In this document: positions 1-10,759 of the stretch, piece after piece
Numbering within the stretch: position 1 is the stretch's first letter
Layout of the letters: every line of letters begins with the position of its first letter
Source: Rhipidocladum racemiflorum
Lineage: Eukaryota; Streptophyta; Magnoliopsida; Poales; Poaceae
DNA: 64,000 nucleotides
Direction: 5' to 3'
Assembly: GCA_036346355.1 (NCBI GenBank)
Contig: CM070580.1
Coordinates: forward strand, 29,493,374-29,557,373
Notes under the pieces: generated by a model
The model's input: only the letters and a program-made list of their open reading frames with translations
What the model was told of the DNA's origin: nothing
The model's database searches: none
Position numbers and translations under genes: made by a program

Positions 1-1812
1 CAAGTAGCGGAAGGTTCCGTCGCTTGAGGTCGTTACCTTACCCATGATAAAAAGAGTGGGCATGGATGGGTGGTTGGAAAAGAAAAGATGAATTGGAGAC
101 CGGGCGGGAAGGTTGGGACATTGGGTAAGGAGACCCGATGTGGTAGTTCCCGTCTGAGTCGATTAAGGATCGATTCGATGGTTGCCCTTTGATTGAGCAC
201 ACTCCGGTTGGTCCATGCCCGATTATGGTACGGTAAGCCGCTCTTTATCTCATACGGAATCGATGGACCGTAACTTCCTGTGGTTGGACGTGATTGAGGG
301 CGAGGCTTAGGCCGACTCTCGAGTGCCAAGCCGGGCTTGGGGCTGCTCGAGGGGGTGCTAGGTTTTCGGGCCACAGGAGGACGCTTCAGCGATTGGGTAT
401 GATTGGGAGGGGGTTGACACTAGGCCCTTGTGGTAAGTGTCGTGCGATCAATGCTTCCCTGCAGGGTTAATTAAGCGATTCGAATTGCGGCGCTCTCAGA
501 TATGAGCAAGCTCTTTCATCGCACAGTCACGTAGTAAGAACTTGAACCGAGGTTCGCCGTCGAGCTTGAGCCCAAATAAATTGGTGATGAGATTAATTGT
601 TGTGAATTAAAGATTGCAACTTCATTTTAGAAGTAGGCGCTATTACAACTGCTTAATTTGTGAATTGAGTAGTTAGGTAATTAATGTAACAAATGTTAAG
701 CTTTCTGCACTTTTACCTTCAGTCTGGTTCTTTGCTACATCCAAATGCATAACCTTTGGAGTCGGTCATATATGGACCCACGGGTAAGTCTTGCGAGTAC
801 CTTTTGTACTCATGCTTCTGCTTTGTGGTTTTCAGGTGAGGATCAGGTTGGCGGGTGTGAGTTCTGCCCATATCGTCTCTGGACCCAAGGGCACCGAGTA
901 GTGGCTTGGCGATGTTGTTTACGCCGGGAGTGTTCAAAGAACACTTCCGGGGATTGCTTTACTTTTGTTTAATGCGATGGTTGATTCTTTTGTTGTATAG
1001 ATAGATGCGATTCGATGGGCTTTTGGATTTTAAAAATGGTTGGTCATGTGGATGTCGGGCTCCGTGTGTGTTTTCCTTAACTGCTGATACTATGGTGGTG
1101 CTGTGGATGTTGCTTTTACTTTCGATATATATATATTGAACTGTGTTTTCTTGTCTGCTGAGTGGATGTCCGTAGAATCTAGAAAGGTCATGCCGAAATT
1201 TTCGATTTCGGAGTCTTGGTCAAATTCTTAGTTCTGGTGTGGTTTAGAGTCTTGGAGTTGTTGCTAAGTGTGGTTTGGTGGTTGTCGGGTTTGTCTTTGT
1301 GCCGTTTGTTTTCCGCTTGCGTGTGGGTTCGAAAGTTTCGAGTTCGTTGCCCCCTTTATGCAAATTGAGGTGATATCGTGTTGGAACCGGTATGCGGGGC
1401 GATCCTGGGCGAGTTCGGGTCGCATACCGGGGGAATACCGGGACGGTTGTCGAGTTCATCGAATGGAGATGACGCTGTCTCGATTGGACTTGGGTGTTAG
1501 CACTGCGAGCGCCACCGGCGATCCGTTGCTAACCTCCAAATCCGATGTGGACGACGGGACATTCGATAACCAGAGGACGGTCTGGACGGCTCTCTGACAG
1601 ATGACCTGCGCAGGCTCGACTCCGAGATGGTGGTGGGCTAGGCAGCATGCTCAGGCTGGGGACGATGGGCCATGGAGAGATGGCCATGGGCCAACGACGA
1701 TTGTGGGCTTCCAACTCCGATCCACGGCTGCTGAGGTCCCATCGGAGGCCAGGGAGCTCCAACTGGGGGAGTAGCTTGGGTATGATGTAGACTGGAGAGG
1801 AACTTCTGGTTG
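1..1812. other. Unassigned repeat-like sequence, possible old LTR remnant
   Basis: No convincing coding region. Around 780-960 the plus strand has the layout of the 3' part of Tekay-type LTRs elsewhere in the window: a short 'gagtacc...gtactca' stretch followed by a G/A-rich segment. It is too diverged to be sure. The 33-374 minus-strand open frame is proline/serine/arginine-rich and low in complexity. The last five bases before the next element, GTGGG at 1813-1817, are its target duplication, so this stretch was once contiguous with 13412 onward. Confidence 0.35.
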
Positions 1813-1817
1813 GTGGG

Positions 1818-2780
1818 TGTCGGCGTAATAGCCAACAGGCACCTCCGAGACGGGTGCTTATGAGGTTCCGACGGGGGGCTTTCGGGGCAATCGCCTCGGA
1901 AGGGAAGACGGTGACGATCGGGACACCGGGAGGCTCAAGCTAACGGGGGGGATGCGGAGTTTTTTACCCAGGTTCAGGCCCTCCGGAGAGTAATAGCCCT
2001 AATCCTGCCTTTTTTGGTATTGCTTGTGCTCTTGCTAGAGAGGATGAAAATCTTACAGTCTTTCGAACCCCCTCTCCCATACACCCCGGCTCCCTTTTAT
2101 ACTCGGGCTGACGGGGGCGCATGGGAGGCTTACACTGCCAGCCCTCATCATTACACTGCTACGGGCGTATTTAATGCGCCCGTCACTATTCTTATGTCAC
2201 ATTAATGTCTGCTGCACTCCACAATCCCGCCGGCCCCATGTCCACTAACGCCGCCTGCCTGGCCACACGGGTGAGGTGTAGTCGTGACATCTCCCATAGC
2301 CATGATGCGCCTGGGGAAGGCGCGCCGCCACACTGCAGCTCCCACGCTTCCACATTTAATGCGCACGATTCGCATTTAATGTCCCTGATCTCGACAGGAC
2401 TATCCCGGGGATGGTGCGCCAGTGGCCAGGACTGTACGCCACGTGCCCACTGGGCGACCACTGGCTGGGCATCTCGCGGCTGGCTCAGACGCCACGCGGT
2501 CCGGCTGGGCGATCATCACCGTATCGTCGCCTGGCCTGGCTCAGACGCCACGTGTCCGGCTGGCGATCACCTTTTGCCGGGTCGCCAGCCTGGCTCAGAC
2601 GCCACGCGGTCCGCTGGCGATCACCTTGCTGGTCGCCAGCCGCCTGGCTCAGACGCCACGCGGTCAGGGCGACCACCGTATGGGTTTTTCTCTTGCCGTG
2701 GCAAGGGGCCCAAGCACGCCCGCCGCCACTTGATTCCTTTTAGCGCGGGAGCGGATACCTTGGTGTAGAATACGCCGACA
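1818..2780 (-). repeat. 3' LTR of the Tat-lineage element
   Basis: 963 bp with TGTCGGCGTA / TACGCCGACA ends, paired with 12442-13406. The strand-adjacent sequence 2807-2834 is pyrimidine-rich on plus (purine-rich on minus) and is a candidate polypurine tract, though it is not immediately next to the LTR. The LTR contains a tandem repeat (2470-2690). Differences from the other LTR are bunched, for example at 2155-2165, 2212-2265 and 2420-2465, with long identical runs between. Confidence 0.93.
2470..2690. repeat. ~50-bp tandem repeat inside the Tat LTR
   Basis: About four degenerate copies of a unit of roughly 50-57 bp built on 'cctggctcagacgccacg' followed by a 'gctggcgatcacc' segment. The same array recurs in the other LTR at about 13095-13305. 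Copy boundaries differ between the two LTRs by small indels. Confidence 0.85.
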
Positions 2781-3062
2781 AGAGCCGGGCCCACCTAGGA
2801 GCGCTTTTTGGTCTTCTGCTCTTCTTCTTCTTTAATTGGCGGCTTGTGAACTGCTCCGGCTCCTGGGTGGGACCCTTCAAAGGTCCGCGCGCCTTGCAAA
2901 AAAGATCTTCCGGCTTCTCCGATTCCCGAGCGGTTTGCGCGGTTACTTCCTCCTTGTAACCGCCGCACGTTCCTTGGGATGCGCCCCATTTATGAGGCTC
3001 TTAAACTTCCTCTTTTTCGACCGCGCGCCTTTTCGGTTTTCCTCACGGTCGCTTTCTGCGCC

Positions 3063-3072
3063 TTATAAAAGG
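3063..3072 (+). promoter_or_regulatory. TATA box of the antisense gene in the Tat element
   Basis: The sequence TTATAAAAGG lies on the plus strand about 120 bp before the first recognisable part of the antisense protein and is followed by a pyrimidine-rich leader. It is a well-formed plant TATA box, oriented opposite to gag-pol. That it is a promoter is inference from position and sequence. Confidence 0.6.
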
Positions 3073-3186
3073 CCGATCAAGGGGAGTAGTTCTTCCCCCT
3101 TTCAACTCTCCGCATTCCACCTCTTTCAGACGTTTCAGGCTTCCTTGCTTTATCCCCTTTGCGGTTGCGCTTCGAAATCCCTATCC

Positions 3187-5598
3187 TCCCGATGGCTCCG
3201 GTGCTTCCTTCTTCGATCATTGAGGAGGAGAGGGCCGCTAGGTTCTCCTAGAACATCACCGGGCGCCTTCGCCTCGCTACGGATCGCCGAGCCCCACTGG
3301 CTTACTGGGAAGTGGTTTTCTTCGGGTGGCAGCTCCTTGCCACCTACTACCGCCGGTCTCGACTTTTATCTTTCTGTTCTCAACTTCTACGCCATTCACC
3401 ACATTCACCTTCCTCCCAACTCGTTATCCTCCTTTCGCCTTTGCTCACTGCGAGATGTTCGTGGGAGTGCTGCCTAACCTTCTTCTTTTTCGCTTCTTCT
3501 ACACCCTCAGCGCCATGCAAGCGGTACTCGCCGGTTTCGGAGCTGCCACCGCGGCGCTCGCGACGGAGCGTTGCGCGCTATATCCCATTGGACTGCCGGT
3601 CCAAGCGAGGGATTGGCGCGCAGAGTGGTCAGACGCCGAGGACGATAAACGCATTGAAGTGTCGATCTTCCGCCCGGCCCGGCGGTCAGCAACCCCAACT
3701 GGGGGGCTCCAGTGAGCGATGCGCCCGAGCTCCAGGCGATGTTGGCCCGCGTCGACCAGTTGCAGACGGCGGGCCTGACGGGGGCCATGGTGATCCGGGA
3801 TTTTATTACCCTGAGGTCACTCCCTGCCGCGCTGGCCCGCCACTGGCAGACATGGGCGTGGCGATGGGACCCGAGTATCCCCGAGGTAACTCGCTCCGCT
3901 CAAGGCCATTCCTTGTTACTTCTATTTCTCTTCTGGCAAAACCTGATTCTTGCAGCGTTTCTTTACTCCTGCGATTTCTTTTCCTTCTCGTGCCGACAGC
4001 CGCCGGGAATTTGGCTGATGATGTGATCGACCGATGGATGCTGCAACTGGGCCTATCCGGCCCTGTCCCGCCGTTTCCGGCGGGTGCGGTCCCGCTTTGC
4101 CGGCTGTCTCGGAGCGCGGCAATAATCCGCGCCGCCGATGGACGCCATGGGCTCGCCCGTCGTGACACGCCAGGCGCCCTTAACGATCCGGGATCCTCCT
4201 CCCGCGGGCGGTCAGGGGAGGGGCGACCGAGCGAGGCGCAGGCGCCCGGACGATGACGACGGCTCCGCCCATCCTTCCCAGAGGCCCCGCCTCCTGGGCC
4301 CGGCCGGGGCGGGGGCTTCCACGTCGGCCGCGGGGGCTTCTTCGGTTGCGGCAACGGGTTCCTCCGTGGTGGCGGGGGGCTCGTCGACCGGCGGGGGGTC
4401 GTCCACCCTTGCCCCTACCGGGGGCGCGACGCTGGACCCTCCGCTGCCGATCCCTTTTGTGCCGCCACCGCCACCAGCAGCGGTGGTCCTTCCTCCGCCT
4501 CCGCCTTCGCCGCCAGCAGTGGCAGATCCGCCCCCGCCTCCGCGCGGGGGGCTGGTCCTCGTTCCGAGTGTGCCCCGCTTCCCAAGGCCAGCGCCCAGGT
4601 ACTCACCTGGAGATGCAAATACAATAAAAAATTTTCGTTAAGATTAATCCTTACCGTTATTTCCTCCTTTGTCCAGGGTTCCTGCTCCGATATCCCATTG
4701 CTCGTGCCGGGACAGCCAAGTGCTGCGGTCAGTGGCTGGCCACTGGTCGCCGAGTCCCAGGACGGTCAGGGGCCGGCGGGCGATTCTCAGGCAGCCGCTG
4801 CTGCGGTCGTTGCTCAGGACCAAGGCCCGTTCGGCCCCGTTCCTACCCCTGAACTTCCCACCGCCTCCTTTCCCTCGGACGCCGATGCCTCGGGCGGCCC
4901 TCGGCGAGCTCTACTCAAAGACGAGCAATCGCCTGGTGACGAGCGAGGAGCGGTTGACGGAGGCGGAGCCGAATCAACCGCCTCCGTAAGGAGGTGGCGG
5001 ACTCGCACGATCGGGGCGGGATCGAGCTGCACCGCGAGGGAGCGGAGCGCAGAGCAAAGCACCAGCCGCGCCGAGCGTCTCTCGCGAGTCGAGGCGGAGA
5101 GAGCTAACCGGCTCGGCCGAAGGTGGAGACATGCGGATGCCGCGCCACGCCGATCGGACGGTGGCCGCCTCGCTTCCTTGGGGCCGGAGCAACCGGTCCG
5201 CGGAGGAGAGGCCACGGCATTACGCCTTTTGCCTCTGCCAGACCGCGGACTTCCTCACGCGCCTGCCTGCCGCCCTTTCCGCTCGGTCCGCCCAGGAGGG
5301 GCGCGCAGTTGCAGCGGCTACGGCGAAGTACGTGCTAGCTTGCTGCGCCAGCCGTGACGCCAACTTCAATCCAGCGGTTGCTGTCCAAGGGCTAGAGGGC
5401 GACTGGGCGCAGGCGGAGGAGCGAGTTCACGAAGCCTCCGAGCAGGTTGCCGCCCAGCTAGCGATGGAGAACCCCCAGATGGAGGCGGTGGTGGAGGACG
5501 TGGCGATGGTGCTGGACGTGGCCCCTCTTGCTGAAGATGCGGCGGCAGCCGAGGAGGCGGCAGATGACCCGGAGGACCCTCCGGCGCCCCCTCAGTAG
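3187..5598 (+). pseudogene. Antisense gene of a Tat-lineage element (Transposase_28-like / 'putative gypsy type transposon' family)
   Basis: A gene running opposite to gag-pol between integrase and the 3' LTR. The N-terminal part (3300-3530, two frames) has the pattern of the plant family Pfam calls Transposase_28: a 'fYAIHHIHLPPNS' stretch, then 'FAFAHCEMFVGVLP' and an aromatic run. 3712-3885 gives an open segment 'SDAPELQAMLARVDQLQ...VIRDFIT'. A proline/glycine/serine-rich linker follows (4138-4598), then a charged, probably coiled-coil region (4860-5210) and an acidic alanine-rich tail stopping at 5598. Two GT...AG segments resemble introns: 3886-3999, and the AT-rich 4599-4676 inside GC-rich exons. 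The frame changes several times beyond those junctions, so this copy is broken. Function is unknown for the family. Confidence 0.7.
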
Positions 5599-6202
5599 CC
5601 TTTCTTCTTTTATTTTTTGGTGGTGACTTTGTCTGCAAAACTTTAGGCATTTACCATTTCGAATGAAATAGTAACGTAAAATTTCCTGCCAAGTTGCTTA
5701 AGAACTCGCTTTTGCCGTAATTTTTTCTGGTTCCACACGAATGAGCACATAATCGCTTAAAGACTTCAAGTCTTGCGCCGCGGGACCTCGGCCCTCAAAC
5801 CCTTCGCCTTAGCAAAATTTACCTCCCAGGTAGCCTCTAGGGAACGAACACTTAGTGAGTCGTGACAGGACCTTGGGCTTTTGGTAACGGTGCTCGAGGC
5901 GCCGACCCCCATGGGGACACCCGGAGTGTCATGGCCGTGCTGGGGGTCGTGCTGAACCAGCCGCCCAACCGCCCTGGGCCTACGCCGCTCACTTAGCGAT
6001 TCCGTCTTTTGCTGGTGTTTGCAAGGCGGCAGGCACTGTGGGCGAGTGCCTTGGCGCTGCCAAAGTGGGCAAAGACCGAAGGGAGGGCAGAAAGAACAAA
6101 TACTTCGGATAAAGAAAGTGAACATTTAATTTTAAACACAAGGTCTCCCCACCCACTACGAAAGGAAGACGCACTCCTACGGCCGGGGAACAGACTTGTG
6201 AC
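5599..6202. other. Spacer between the convergent antisense gene and integrase
   Basis: The antisense gene (plus) and pol (minus) end tail to tail here. A possible polyadenylation-type AATGAAATAG lies near 5660 for the plus-strand transcript. I see no open coding frame with recognisable similarity. Confidence 0.5.
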
Positions 6203-7680
6203 TTACAACCGATCGTGGTAGAACTTGCGCAGATTTTCTATATTCTGGGAGTTTGTTAGCTCTTCACCGTCTTCAGTGGCCAGCCTGACCGCCCCGGGAC
6301 GAGAGACTGAGACCACTTTGAAGGGTCCCTCCCACTGGGGAGACAGTTTATGCGACCTGGCATGCGACTGGATTCTTCGCAAGACCAGGTCGCCCACTGC
6401 CAGCGTTCTCTCATTGACCCGGGAGGCGTGGTACCGCCTGAGACTTTGTTGGTATCTTGCGGCGCGCAAAGCTGCTCGATCTCGCGCCTCTTCCAGGAGG
6501 TTGACGTCGTCCCGGCGCAGATCCTCCTGCTCCTCTTCTGTGAATGCTGCGACGCGGTGATCCTGCTCAATTCGTAAGGAGAACGACCTGCGCCAGAGAC
6601 CAGGAAGAAAGGAGTTTCCCTGCAGCTCGGCTAGAGTGGTCCGGCGACCACAACACAGCCGGGAGTTCTTCGGTCCACCGGGCGCCACGCTTGTGGAGTC
6701 GGTCGAACGCCTGTCTTAAGGCCCTTCAACACCGGTAGCGTTGGCCCGCCGACCTGGCGTTACTCTTGGGGTGGGCGGCCGAGGCAAAGCGGACTTTGGT
6801 GCCCATCTCTCACGTAAATCCAAGAAGGTCGCACAGAATCAGGCGCCGTTGTCGGTGATAATGCGGTTGGCGACCCCAAAGCGGCGAAAATCCCTTGTAT
6901 GAACTTGACCGGCAGCCGCGGCGTGATGGATCTCACCGCCTCGGCTTCCACCCACTTGGTGAACTTGTCGATGGCGCATTTAACAGTGGGTGTAGCCCCT
7001 CGTGGCTCGCGAACGGGCCCAGATATCCAGCCCCTGCATCGCGAAGGGCCAAGAGAGCGGGATAGTTTGCGAGGGCCTGGTCTGGTTGGTGGATCTGCTG
7101 GCGTGGAATCGCACGCCGCATCTCCTCACCACCGCAAGCATCCTGGAGGGCGGTTGGCCAATAGAACCCTTGACGGAAAGCCTTTCCCGTCATCGTTCGT
7201 CCGGACATATGGCTCCCGCACACGCCTCCGTGGATATCAGAGAGCAAACTGCTCCCCTCTTCCCGAGTGATGCACTTCAGAATAATTCCGTTCTTACCCC
7301 GACGGTATAGATCCCCGCCCACCAGGGTATAGCACTTAGCCTTTCGTGCTACCTTCTCTCGCCGACGATCATCGCTTGGGCATTCTTGATCCCGCAGTAG
7401 GCCAGGATCGGATCCATCCATGTGCCTTCCCGGTCAAGCACGGCGACCACGCAGGTGGTCGTCCGGCACTACTGCCAAAGCGTTTCCGCCGGAACCACTT
7501 TCCTCCAAGGGCGAGGGCTGAAGCGCGCCACCACCGCCCCCGTCGAGAAATGGGGTCGCGATGGACGGCCGCGAAGCCTTTCTTCAAAGACCCCGACCGC
7601 ACAGAGATCTGGTTGAGGCGAAGCCGGCGAAGTTCGCCTGCTGTGATGGTTGTCGCGTCGGGGATATGAGTATACCCCAA
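6203..7680 (-). pseudogene. Integrase region of the Tat-lineage polyprotein
   Basis: The DNA-integration domain in several frames. The N-terminal zinc-binding part is in the 6933-7421 frame ('DIHGGVCGSHMSGRT' then 'KAFRQGFYWPTALQDA'), with the expected histidines; the cysteine pair is disrupted by a frame change. The catalytic core (about 6700-7040) is only readable in fragments. The C-terminal part is open at 6203-6688 and shows 'VLRRIQSHARSHKLSPQWEGPFKV', the usual capsid-distal integrase tail of plant Ty3 elements, ending 'LRKFYHDRL' before the stop. Small indels separate the pieces, so no functional integrase is encoded. Confidence 0.85.
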
Positions 7681-8013
7681 CCCTTCAAATGCCTTTCCAA
7701 CTTCCTCGACCTCCGCCAGTACGCCGCCATGACGGGGTCAGACAGAGAAATCTTTCCTTGCCTCGATTGACGACCGCCAGGAGTCGCCTTTATTTGCAGC
7801 GCCGGACGCCGACGGCCGCGCGCCGTAGCCCACCAAAGAAGCCTCGCATTTCGGCGACGCGTTGTTAGTGGCCTTGAAGTCGAGGACGACCACGCATTTG
7901 AGGAGGTCCTGGCCGGAGAGACCGGAAGAACCCGGCCCCCGCGCCTTCAAGCCTGAAGGACCTGGTCGAAGAAGAGCGCCCAGGGAGGACGCGGGGACCT
8001 CATCGGCCGGGCT

Positions 8014-9065
8014 CTACCGAGTCCACTCGACGACGAAGTCCGCCAGCCTTTGACTCTTTATCGCAGTACGAGGAGCGAACTTGACACCGAACTCCCCCAG
8101 CTCGACGGACCACTTTGCGATGCGGCCCTCTGCTTCCCGGTTGTGGAGGATTTCACGTAAAGGATATGAGGAGACCACTGTGATCTCCCTCCCTTGAAAA
8201 TAGTGCCACAACTTTCTCGATGCTACCACCACAGCATAGACCATCTTCTGAGCCTGAGGGTACCTTGTTTCTGCGTCGTGTAGCATTTTGCTGATGTAGT
8301 AGACCGGCTGTGGGATGTCAGAGACAGGGGTCCCACAAGAGGGGCCTACACCCGACTGGGCCTGACAGGCGGAATAGAAAGCCCAAAGCCCAGAAGCACC
8401 ACGACGGGCCCAGAGGAGACCTTCGACTTGCTCCCCAAGACAACTCCTGATCCTTCAAGCAAGCTTCGCGCCTCGCCCTAACAACCCGCCAGGAACAAAG
8501 CATGCGGTCTGACACCGCCAGAACCTGTAGATGCTGGAACCTGACAAGGCGGCAGGCGTGGGTCGGAGAAAGCATAACCACCTCTCCAGGACGTAGAGCG
8601 TGAAGGCGGATAAGGACAAGGGACATGTCGTCCAGGCCACCATGTTCAGGGCCCGGTGGCGCCCAACTATCATGTATTCTCCCCCCAGCATATAAGGGGA
8701 GGAGGGAAAAAAGGAGAACACACAGACACAATATATCCAAGAACACAGGACTAGGGTATTATCTCCTCCGAGAGAGCCCGAACCTGTCTAAAACAGATTG
8801 CCCCCGCATCCTGTGTTACCATCAAGCTCAGATCACGCACAAATCCCCTAGAATCACAAATCTTATTGCCGGCGAAACAGATCGTCGACACCGGCCGTTG
8901 GACACCTTCCCGTTCCGCCACCAGCGCCGCGCTCACCACAGAAGGGCTAGCCGCCACATACAAGAAGAGCGGCTCGCCGGCCAGTGGGCGACCAAAGACT
9001 GGGGGAAGAGAGGTACTTCTTCGATCTTCAAATGCTCATGGCTTCGGGGTCCATTCAAATGAGTT
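8014..9065 (-). pseudogene. RNase H region, split by a solo LTR
   Basis: Two halves in element orientation: 9065-8896, ending in a segment 'LAGEPLFLYVAASPSVVSAALV', and 8303-8014, beginning 'YYISKMLHDAETRYPQAQKMVYAVVVASRKL'-like (only partly quoted) and continuing through a TDH-equivalent region 'ITVVSSYPLREIL'. These match Ty3/gypsy RNase H. The 582 bp between the halves is a separate insertion with a CCGGC duplication. One additional frameshift lies near 9030. Confidence 0.85.
8309..8890 (+). mobile_element. Solo LTR nested in RNase H
   Basis: Begins TGTGGGATGTC, ends GATCGTCGACA, and is flanked by the exact 5-bp duplication CCGGC at 8304-8308 and 8891-8895. Removing it rejoins the RNase H reading of the host. 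A TATA-like 'catataagg' at 8689-8697 on plus sets the likely orientation. No internal domain or second LTR is present, so it is a recombination-derived solo LTR, or less likely a very short non-coding element. Family not identified. Confidence 0.88.
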
Positions 9066-9132
9066 GGTCTTCTTCAATAGCTTGAATAATGGGCAGACTT
9101 TTTCCCGAGCCGATATGAACTGCCCAGTGAGG

Positions 9133-9931
9133 CTAACCTACGATCAAGCATTGCAGTTGCTTGAGCCGGGTAGGCGGCTGCATCCGCTCGATCGCTTCTA
9201 TCTTTTCCGGATTGGCCTCGATTCCACGGCTGGAGACCAGGAAACCGAGCAGCTTTCCAGATGAGACTCCAAACACACACTTCTCGGGGTTCAACTTCAG
9301 ACAGTAGTTTCTGAGGCGAGAGAAGGTCTCTTCTAGATCCTGAACGAGCTCATCGGCCTTTTTTGTTTTTACCACCAGATCATCGACATAAACTTCCAGA
9401 TTCTTCCCTATTTGGGGCCGAAACAGTATATGCATGGCCCGCTGATAGGTGGCGCCAGCGTTCTTCAGCCCGAAAGGCATCCTGACATAACAGTACACAC
9501 CGAGGGGAGTCACAAAAGCAGTCTTTTCTTCATCTTCTTGCGCCATGCTGATCTGGTGGTAGCCGGAGTAGGCGTCGAGGAAGCATAGAGCTTCGCACCC
9601 GCCAGGAGTCGGCATTTACGATGTCTATCCGCGGCAAGGGGTACGGGTCCTTGGGGCAGGCTTTGTTGAGGTCAGTAAAGTCGATGCACATTCGCCACCT
9701 CCCGTTGGACTTCTTTACAAGCACGGGGTTGGCCAGCCACTCCGGGTAGGTGGCCTCCCGCACGATCTTAGCAGACAAAAGTTTTTCCACTTCATCCCGA
9801 ATGGCATCCTGTCGCTCAGGCGCCGCCACGGATCTTTGCCGAACCGGGTGCGCTCCAGGGAGCGTTGCCAATCGGTGCTCGATCACCTCCCTGGGGACCC
9901 CGGTCATTTCTGAAGGTTCCCAGGCGAACAC
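9133..9931 (-). pseudogene. Reverse transcriptase of the Tat-lineage element
   Basis: Two overlapping frames (9530-9931 and 9133-9615) together cover the RT palm and fingers. Visible motifs are 'WRMCIDFTDLNKACPKD' (template-grip region), 'FLDAYSGYHQI' with the first catalytic aspartate, 'MPFGLKNAGATYQR', and the polymerase box 'YVDDLVV' with both aspartates kept, followed by 'LNPEKCVFGV' and 'GFLVSSRGIEANPEKI'. The frame break is near 9600, just upstream of the first aspartate motif. RT copies the element RNA into cDNA in the virus-like particle. Confidence 0.93.
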
Positions 9932-9970
9932 ATCCAGGTTAGACCGGAGGAAGGTGACGAGCGCGTCTTC

Positions 9971-10552
9971 CTATTTGGCGCTGAGATCAGTGCCAATCTT
10001 GACGACCTTGCCCGAGCCATCCTCGCCCACGGGGACCGCCTTTGCCTCACCCAAGGGTCTGGGCGGAGCGCGGGTCTTGGCCGAGGGGGAGGCCGGGTTG
10101 TCATCCTTGTCGTGTGCCGAGCAGGTGGTGCCGGCCAGATCCTGCAGCTGCTTGCTGAGGCGCAGGGCTTCCAGTCTATCCACCTTCACCGTAATTGGAC
10201 CTCTAGGCCCTGGGATTTTCACTAGCATGTAGGCGTAATGGGCCACTGCCATGAACTTGACCAGGGCCGGGCGGCCGAGCAAGGCATTGTAGGGGAGGTC
10301 GAAATCAGCGACCTCAAAATCCACTGACTCTGTCCGGCAGGTCTCCGAACTTCCGAACGTAACTAACAACCGGACTTGCCCTGTGGGTAAGAGGCCCACC
10401 CCGGGCAACTCCAGAAATACGGCCGGGCCGACGCAGTTCTCAGACGGGATTTGGAGTGCCTGGTACGCCCCGACGGACAGAAGGTTGATGGCACTGCCTC
10501 CATCAACCAGGACCCGCCCCAGCTTCGCATTGCGGACCGTGGGAGACACCAC
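9971..10552 (-). pseudogene. Aspartic protease region of the Tat-lineage polyprotein
   Basis: An open 193-residue frame with the active-site pattern 'VLVDGGSAINLLS'. The D-G-G-S form replaces the usual D-S/T-G and is common in this lineage. Downstream is a hydrophobic-Gly pattern 'YNALLGRPALVKFMAVAHYAY', the flap and second half of a retropepsin-like fold. It would process the polyprotein. The frame is intact locally but is separated from gag and RT by frame changes. Confidence 0.85.
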
Positions 10553-10759
10553 GATCGGGAGATGGCCAGGGCCGGAGGTGTTCTCCGGTGGTCGGCCCTA
10601 CCGAAAGTTATCTACCGCCCGACCACTTCAACGGCCGGCTGCCGGAGGATGACGTTGTGGCGCACACTGCCTCGAATCTCGCTTATGCTGCGAGTTCGAT
10701 GAGTAGGTGGCGGAGCCACCGTGTATGAACGCCACCGTGCGCTCGCTTGTCGGAAGGCT

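Noticed and set aside
33..374. 113-codon minus-strand open frame at the window edge
   Set aside because: Pro/Ser/Arg-rich start, no domain, no splice or promoter context; likely chance in repeat DNA.
4253..4627. Arg/Pro/Leu-rich 124-codon frame on plus
   Set aside because: Shadow of the Pro/Gly-rich linker of the antisense gene in another frame.
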